From: CALARM01 sp036746235
Lineage (GTDB): Bacteria > Vulcanimicrobiota > SpSt-956 > JAKJGF01
Direction of reading: 5' to 3'
Length of the DNA: 22,799 nucleotides
Assembly (NCBI GenBank): GCA_036746235.1
Contig: DAIOEN010000115.1
Coordinates: forward strand, 1 to 22,799
This document shows, in pieces, positions 17,892 through 22,799 of the stretch. How positions within the stretch are numbered: the first letter of the stretch is position 1; the number at the start of each line of letters is the position of its first letter. Both the position numbers and the translations under genes were made by a program. The notes below the pieces were generated by a model that searched no databases, was not told the DNA's origin, and was given only the letters and a program-made list of their open reading frames with translations.

Positions 17892-19415
17892 TTATTTTAG
17901 TTTATACCAGTCTGACTTTAAATCAATTAAATCAACTTTGTAAGGATTTTTTTCTACCTTTAACGGCATGTTGGGATCAGGAAATTCTTCTATTACCTGA
18001 TTATTGTTTTCATCAAATCTTACAAAACCACGTTTTATTTCTTTACAAGTATAAGTTGTATTTCCAGATGATTGTCCTTCTATTTTAGTTTCTTTACCTG
18101 ATGAAGGTACAGCTATCCATTCAGCATCCGCAAAGTAATAAGGACTATTATTCTCTGGATATCCTTCGGGATAGATAGGGAAAACATATCTTACTTTTAC
18201 CGTTACACCTTCTGTCAGTATTGTAAATATAGAAGAGCAGAAACCGTCATCTCCAGTAGTTGCCACAGTTGGATTAAAAGAACCTCCACCGGCAGGACTT
18301 AATACGTCAAAGAATATTTTTTTATTCTGCGCTGATACTGGCGGAATATAATAATCTGTGAAATTAGAATAATTAACATAAAGACCTACGCTGACATTGG
18401 AAGATTCATTTAATTTGATCTGAGGAGGATTAGCTGTTGAATCCATTCTATATTTACCATAAACAGTAACGGTATTGTTATAACTGTGGGTTACTGTATC
18501 AGGATTATTACGATCTATAAAAAATTCATATAATATTCCTATAGGATAATGGGAATCTGATCTTAAATTTGCTTTGCAGATACCATCGTAATCAGTATTA
18601 AGGGTTACTGATTGTGAGTAGTTTTCTCCGTCTGCTGTCAATGCACCAAAACCGTCTGTTATAGTATATCTGACTTTGATATTCTCTATTCCTACTATTT
18701 CCTGACTTTGTATACTATTGTTTGTTCTGGGATTAAAAACGGTAGGAGTAGGTTTGGGTAATAAATCGTCAGATTCAACCACTACTTTAGTTTTAATACA
18801 AGTTTCACTTTTCTTTAGAGGTAAATCGTTCGGGTCTTGTACCAGGGTGCTTTCTAAAAAGATAGGAGGAACGCTTAGGTATATGTTTGTATTGCCTAAA
18901 TCCATATTGATTTCGTTTGGAGTGAGCACATATAATTGTAATTCTTTTTCTGCTATAGATATAGCCTGTTCCAGTAATAGTGGCCCATATCTATCATAGG
19001 TTTCTGCTCTCACTTTTACCTTTATTGCAGGAAGAGGACCTATAGTAACTTTATCCTGTGGAGCTAATATTTCAGCATAACCATTTTTTAGATAACTGTT
19101 AGGATCATCAGCAGGAGCGTCAGGATCGTTCGGGTCAATTGCCTGGCGCACTTTAACTATAATTTGTTTGGTATTTGCCGGCATAGAAGCGGTTATGGTG
19201 CTTTCTTCTTTACCTGAAGACATAATACATTTTCCGACTGAACCGTTTTGAGGCCAGGTTACAGTTATATGAAGATATGCGCCGGTATTTGGATCTTGAT
19301 TGGATATGGAAGGAGAGGTAATTATATTATCTGTTCCACTTCCACAGCCATTTACAAAAATGATAGAAAAAAGTGCTATTAATATTATTAGGTATATAAA
19401 GAGTCTATTTTTCAT
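17892..19415 (-). CDS. Secreted lipoprotein with Ig-like (Big_1-type) repeats
   Basis: The 507-residue product starts with a lipoprotein signal (hydrophobic LFIYLIILIALFSIIF and lipobox VNGC, Cys24), so it is probably exported and lipid-anchored. The rest is beta-rich. An N-terminal segment (45-170) is followed by at least two domains whose ends read like bacterial Ig-like group 1 repeats (TITDGFGALTADGENYSQSV with TLNTDYDGICKANL, and FFDVLSPAGGGSFNPTVATT with GDDGFCSSIFTI). These match the 'G..F......T...G.a...l' pattern. Such domains occur in adhesins and surface scaffolds. AAGGAGG lies 8 bases before ATG. It is the last of three leftward genes, which look chromosomal, not phage-like. Confidence 0.75.
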   Translation of the reverse strand: MKNRLFIYLIILIALFSIIFVNGCGSGTDNIITSPSISNQDPNTGAYLHITVTWPQNGSVGKCIMSSGKEESTITASMPANTKQIIVKVRQAIDPNDPDAPADDPNSYLKNGYAEILAPQDKVTIGPLPAIKVKVRAETYDRYGPLLLEQAISIAEKELQLYVLTPNEINMDLGNTNIYLSVPPIFLESTLVQDPNDLPLKKSETCIKTKVVVESDDLLPKPTPTVFNPRTNNSIQSQEIVGIENIKVRYTITDGFGALTADGENYSQSVTLNTDYDGICKANLRSDSHYPIGILYEFFIDRNNPDTVTHSYNNTVTVYGKYRMDSTANPPQIKLNESSNVSVGLYVNYSNFTDYYIPPVSAQNKKIFFDVLSPAGGGSFNPTVATTGDDGFCSSIFTILTEGVTVKVRYVFPIYPEGYPENNSPYYFADAEWIAVPSSGKETKIEGQSSGNTTYTCKEIKRGFVRFDENNNQVIEEFPDPNMPLKVEKNPYKVDLIDLKSDWYKLK

Positions 19416-19442
19416 TAAATCTTCCTCCTTAAATGTTTAATA

Positions 19443-20414
19443 TTATTTTAAATTAGAATTTGGCATGAATTTTTGAATACGACGATTCCCATATTCTAAT
19501 ACATATAAATTACCTGTTAGATCTATCGCTAGATCTATAGGTACCCTAAAGTATCCGTAGCAATATCCCCAGCTACCCCATACCTTTAAGAAATTTCCAT
19601 TACTGTCAAATATTTGAATTCGATTTTTATCACCTTCTGCTACAAATATATGATCTTGTGAATCTATTGCTATACCATAAACATTGGAAAAAGAACCTTC
19701 TTCTTTTCCATAAGCCCCCCACTGTTTTATACACTGGCCTGAAGGAGAAAATTTCCGGACATGAGATTGAGCTAAAAAACCACAAAATAGCCAATGAATA
19801 ACGTAAATGTTTCCTGAGGAATCTATTGCGATATCTTGCAGAGGTTGACGATCGGTAAACTTTCTATTTCTCACTTCATATTTCATTGAAAATTTTCCAT
19901 TGGAATCAAATTTTTGAATATCCTCATCACCCACATAAATATAACCTTTTGAATCTACAGCAATACTCTTGGGGCTAATAAATTCCCCTGGTTTGCTACC
20001 ATATTTACCCCATTTAAGTAAAAAGTTCCCCTTTGAATCAAATTTTTGAATACGGTTGTTGATTGAATCTACTACATAAAGGTTTCTTTGGGGATCTACA
20101 GAGATACCTTTGGGATTATTAAATTTTCCATCACTTTCCCCTTTGTTACCCCATTTCGTTATAAAATCTCCCTGTGAATTGAATTTCTGTATACAATTTT
20201 CACTCAAATCACTAACATAAATATATCCTTCAGTGTCTACCGTAATAAATCTTGGGTATAAAAATTGTCCGTCTCCATTACCTTTGTTGCCCCATGTATT
20301 TACAAAAATGTATGTCTGTGAATCTCCTCTTTTGTAGAAGAAATTTACCACAATAACGATTACAGATATAATTACTATCAATTCAATAAATCTAATTATA
20401 TTTCGTATTTTCAT
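19443..20414 (-). CDS. Membrane-anchored NHL-repeat beta-propeller protein
   Basis: An N-terminal transmembrane segment (residues about 9-27, IELIVIISVIVIVVNFF) is followed by six NHL repeats covering residues 38-318. Each repeat has the pattern 'G.F..P..I.VD..G.IYV.D..N.RIQKFDS.G.F...WG'. One blade (about 205-235) is less regular (VIHWLFCGFLAQSHVRKF). Six blades make a complete propeller, probably outside the membrane, serving as a protein, carbohydrate or metal-binding scaffold. No catalytic residues can be inferred. The ribosome site is weak (GAGAGA). The gene is 27 bp upstream of the lipoprotein gene and 30 bp downstream of the clan CD peptidase-like gene, suggesting one operon. Confidence 0.85.
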   Translation of the reverse strand: MKIRNIIRFIELIVIISVIVIVVNFFYKRGDSQTYIFVNTWGNKGNGDGQFLYPRFITVDTEGYIYVSDLSENCIQKFNSQGDFITKWGNKGESDGKFNNPKGISVDPQRNLYVVDSINNRIQKFDSKGNFLLKWGKYGSKPGEFISPKSIAVDSKGYIYVGDEDIQKFDSNGKFSMKYEVRNRKFTDRQPLQDIAIDSSGNIYVIHWLFCGFLAQSHVRKFSPSGQCIKQWGAYGKEEGSFSNVYGIAIDSQDHIFVAEGDKNRIQIFDSNGNFLKVWGSWGYCYGYFRVPIDLAIDLTGNLYVLEYGNRRIQKFMPNSNLK

Positions 20415-20444
20415 AATTTTATCTCTCGTCTAAAAAAGTTTGAT

Positions 20445-22799
20445 TTATTTTTTCTGCATATTTATATATGCGTCTGAAGGAAAATATATTTTCTCAACGG
20501 GAGGAGGATCGTATAATGCTAAAAAGCAATCTTGACAGTTAAACCCGTCCGTAAATAACCTTATAATAGCTGGACAGTTTGGTCCATAATCTCCTGGATC
20601 TTTATTTACTTTATAATAATCTGTCAAGGTGTTATAAGCTTCCCGAAGATGCATCGGTTCATTTTCAGTAAGAAGGGGAGCGCCGGGAGAGGTACCTGCA
20701 TAACCACGAATTTTTGAAGGTTTTTGATCAGGAGTATAACCGAATAACATATATCTGAAAAGATAAAATGTAAGTGGTTCATCCCATAAAGGACATGGCG
20801 ATTGTGTCATACCTAAGTAGGTTGCTCCACTCTGTGTGAAAGCATCATAAAGTCCAGTAGAATAACAGGAGTCTATATATATAACCGAATGCTCTCGAGA
20901 AGACTTACTATATAATATATCAAAAAATTCTTTCCTTAACACAATCGTTTTAATAATCCCTTCTCTAGAAGAATTCAGGAGACGTGCAGGATCATCAACA
21001 GTCCAGAAATCTATTTTTTGGTAACTGAAATCCCAGTATACAGATTCTCCTGAGGAATGTTGTCTTAGCCAATCGTTTATACTAGGATCATCGGCTATAT
21101 AAACACAAGCAACCAAGCAATTAGAATTTCCATGAGTGGTAATAAAAATCATCCCGTAATCAAGCATAGTATCTGGATAATTCACAAAATTTCCATAATC
21201 CCACGGAGTAACAATATTATTATGATTAGCATTGGGACCCAATTTACATGGAACAAAAGGTAATTCTGCATTTACATTAGGATCTATGAAAGCATTAGCA
21301 AAATCAAATTTGATTTCATTTAAAGTTGTTATCTTTGTTTTATAATCAAAACAGGTTTGATAATCAAGATAATCCGCCACATCGTAATGACAGGGACCCA
21401 ATTTACTAAACCAATATTGCCATCCAAATATAGGATCTAATATTAACATTTTTTTTGGCTCAAAATTAATCTTTTCTGTCCTAGCAATGGAGGTATTTGG
21501 TAATTTTTTTGATATACTATTAATGTTTTCCTCTAATTTTTTTTGATTGAGTAGAGTATTTACTTCTTCATAAGTTGGAATTGGCACAAATTTTGTCATA
21601 AGCCTAACTGTTACGCCACCGTCAAACTTAATCATAATTGTAGAACTGTCATATTGATTTATATAAGCTTCTACCATACCATCTGGTATAGGTGGAGCTG
21701 AATTCAACTTCCTATTTATCCAATCTACTACTTTCTGAATAGCTTCTGGTTCACTGTTCAATTCCTTACTCCATTTATCGAAATAACCAAAAGCAGTTGT
21801 AACTTGTTTATCATAAAAAGGATCTAGAATATCACGAGGAGTAGGCGTTGCACTAGGTGTAAAAGTAGGCGTTGGGGTCAGCAGAACGCCGAAATTAAAC
21901 CCCGTCAGTTCAGAATTAAAAAAATCAATTACTTTCTCTTCCCTGTGCCATAATTTTAGCCCATTCTCAGAAGTTTGCCATACCGCTACAACAGATCTTT
22001 CGTGACCTCTAAAAACTTTAGGCAGGGTATAATACCCATTGGAGTCAAGCTTGCAGTATGAGCGAGTACCAATACTATAAACAAACCCTTTGACTAACGG
22101 CATTCCTCCTGTATAAACAGTGCCAGAAATGGACGAACATTTCTTTATCACCTCTGTAAAAATTTTAAGAGAAAGTCCGGTATTCATTGTTGCTGTTATA
22201 TTCGTGCTGGTTGGAGTGTCTAATCCATTTTTTACATATAGGCAGATATATGCCGTTTGATATTTTTTATCGCCGAAAATACATAAATAAACAGGCTGAG
22301 AAATACATCCAATTTCAGGATTATCAAGGGAAACTTTTAATCCTGCTTTTTTCAGATTCACTCCGTTTGCAGTTATGCGAATCAAAGCAATAGTACCCGG
22401 AAAAGCAAATATTTTCTCCGGACAGGATTTAAGCACTGCACTTGTGGCATCAGAGGAATTTATAGAACCTGACGAAGGAAGCGTTTCCACTTCAGCATAA
22501 TTATCCTCACCAAGAGCCACTCCAAGCTTTACATTGCTGTCTGTAGCTCCTGTAAGGACAGTATTATCAAAATGCCCATCAGAACCTACAGGTATTGAGG
22601 TATCATTGTAAGCAGAGTAAAGCTGTGCCTGTGCATTATACTCAGGCAGTGGCTTACTTTCTGAAAGGGTTTTGTTTAATTGAGCATAAAGTTCCTGAAT
22701 TTCAGCTTTCGCCCAATCTTCCGGGTAGTCAGCTTTGATTGAATTTGAGAATTGGGTGAGAAAAGATTCATTGCCTGAAGAATCGCTCTGACAGGCAGG
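20445..22799 (-). CDS. Large secreted protein with clan CD (caspase/gingipain-like) domain, 5' end outside window
   Basis: The frame stays open to the right edge, so at least 784 residues are present and the start is missing; a GTG at 22520 is internal. Parts in order: an N-terminal helical piece; a beta-rich domain (FAFPGTIALIRITANG); a carboxypeptidase-regulatory-like domain (ISGTVYTGGMPLVKGFVYSI, LDSNGYYTLPKV); a Thr/Pro linker (LTPTPTFTPSATPTP); and a C-terminal domain. That domain has a His in FITTHGN (codon 21132-21134) and a Cys in IYIDSCYSTG (codon 20865-20867). This HG...DSC pair, each after a hydrophobic strand, is the catalytic dyad pattern of clan CD cysteine peptidases (caspase, C25, CHAT). 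A C25-like extracellular peptidase is the best reading. Specificity is unknown. It is likely co-transcribed with the NHL protein. Confidence 0.75.
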   Translation of the reverse strand, partial: PACQSDSSGNESFLTQFSNSIKADYPEDWAKAEIQELYAQLNKTLSESKPLPEYNAQAQLYSAYNDTSIPVGSDGHFDNTVLTGATDSNVKLGVALGEDNYAEVETLPSSGSINSSDATSAVLKSCPEKIFAFPGTIALIRITANGVNLKKAGLKVSLDNPEIGCISQPVYLCIFGDKKYQTAYICLYVKNGLDTPTSTNITATMNTGLSLKIFTEVIKKCSSISGTVYTGGMPLVKGFVYSIGTRSYCKLDSNGYYTLPKVFRGHERSVVAVWQTSENGLKLWHREEKVIDFFNSELTGFNFGVLLTPTPTFTPSATPTPRDILDPFYDKQVTTAFGYFDKWSKELNSEPEAIQKVVDWINRKLNSAPPIPDGMVEAYINQYDSSTIMIKFDGGVTVRLMTKFVPIPTYEEVNTLLNQKKLEENINSISKKLPNTSIARTEKINFEPKKMLILDPIFGWQYWFSKLGPCHYDVADYLDYQTCFDYKTKITTLNEIKFDFANAFIDPNVNAELPFVPCKLGPNANHNNIVTPWDYGNFVNYPDTMLDYGMIFITTHGNSNCLVACVYIADDPSINDWLRQHSSGESVYWDFSYQKIDFWTVDDPARLLNSSREGIIKTIVLRKEFFDILYSKSSREHSVIYIDSCYSTGLYDAFTQSGATYLGMTQSPCPLWDEPLTFYLFRYMLFGYTPDQKPSKIRGYAGTSPGAPLLTENEPMHLREAYNTLTDYYKVNKDPGDYGPNCPAIIRLFTDGFNCQDCFLALYDPPPVEKIYFPSDAYINMQKK

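Noticed and set aside
20445..22520. Treating the GTG at 22520 as the start of the clan CD peptidase-like gene
   Set aside because: The same frame stays open for 93 further codons to the window edge with protein-like composition, and the GTG lacks a ribosome site.

Overview
The window is AT-rich bacterial DNA. Its centre is a phage-like block (about 1.06-17.2 kb), and chromosomal-looking genes lie on both sides. On the left is a small FliN/SpoA-domain flagellar C-ring gene (195-515). On the right are three leftward genes: a lipoprotein, an NHL-repeat propeller protein and a large secreted-type protein with a clan CD (caspase/gingipain-like) His-Cys signature that runs off the window. Strong Shine-Dalgarno sequences, a flagellar gene, a bacterial lipobox and Thr/Pro 'TPTPTFTP' linkers suggest an uncultured, motile bacterium of a poorly characterised lineage. 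The sequence alone does not fix the phylum.

Layout of the phage-like block. A long leftward gene train starts at a divergent promoter region (about 13.03-13.21 kb). It carries a purine-rich leader, a SWIM zinc-finger protein, several tiny proteins, a Rad52-family annealing protein, coiled-coil and zinc-ribbon proteins, two ribbon-helix-helix (RHH) proteins, a DUF669/SSB-like protein, a replisome-organizer (DnaD/O-like) protein, a DnaC-type helicase loader, TerS and TerL. It ends in a truncated Mor-like gene. A second leftward promoter overlapping an operator-like repeat (7410-7499) probably drives the replication/terminase half. Rightward from the divergent promoter run a double-HTH protein, a coiled-coil protein and a second winged-helix initiator-like protein (14003-15460). 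Two more leftward genes follow: a 66-aa protein behind a GGTATAC tandem operator, and an HTH/coiled-coil protein (16376-17152). Many genes here are under 60 codons but have good ribosome binding sites; I list these individually.

The block has replication, recombination and DNA-packaging genes but no portal, capsid, tail, lysis or integrase gene in the window. A 49-bp direct repeat (48/49 identical) lies at 1-49 and 17695-17743 and brackets it. It could be a remnant prophage whose structural module was deleted just after terL, or a phage satellite that borrows capsids. Bracketing by the repeats also places the fliN-like gene inside the interval.

The most unusual feature is that three unrelated N-terminal HTH proteins (4526-5455, 14003-15460, 16376-17152) each carry dense repeats inside their own coding sequence just after the DNA-binding domain. 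This is the arrangement of the phage lambda O gene and its origin. Two of the arrays share a GTAC-plus-C-run motif. Other notable items are a 17-nt G/C homopolymer inside a small ORF, a TGTCTT/AAGACA array directly upstream of terS, several phased operator-like repeats, and a 50-aa acidic protein ending in an SSB-tail-like DVPF.
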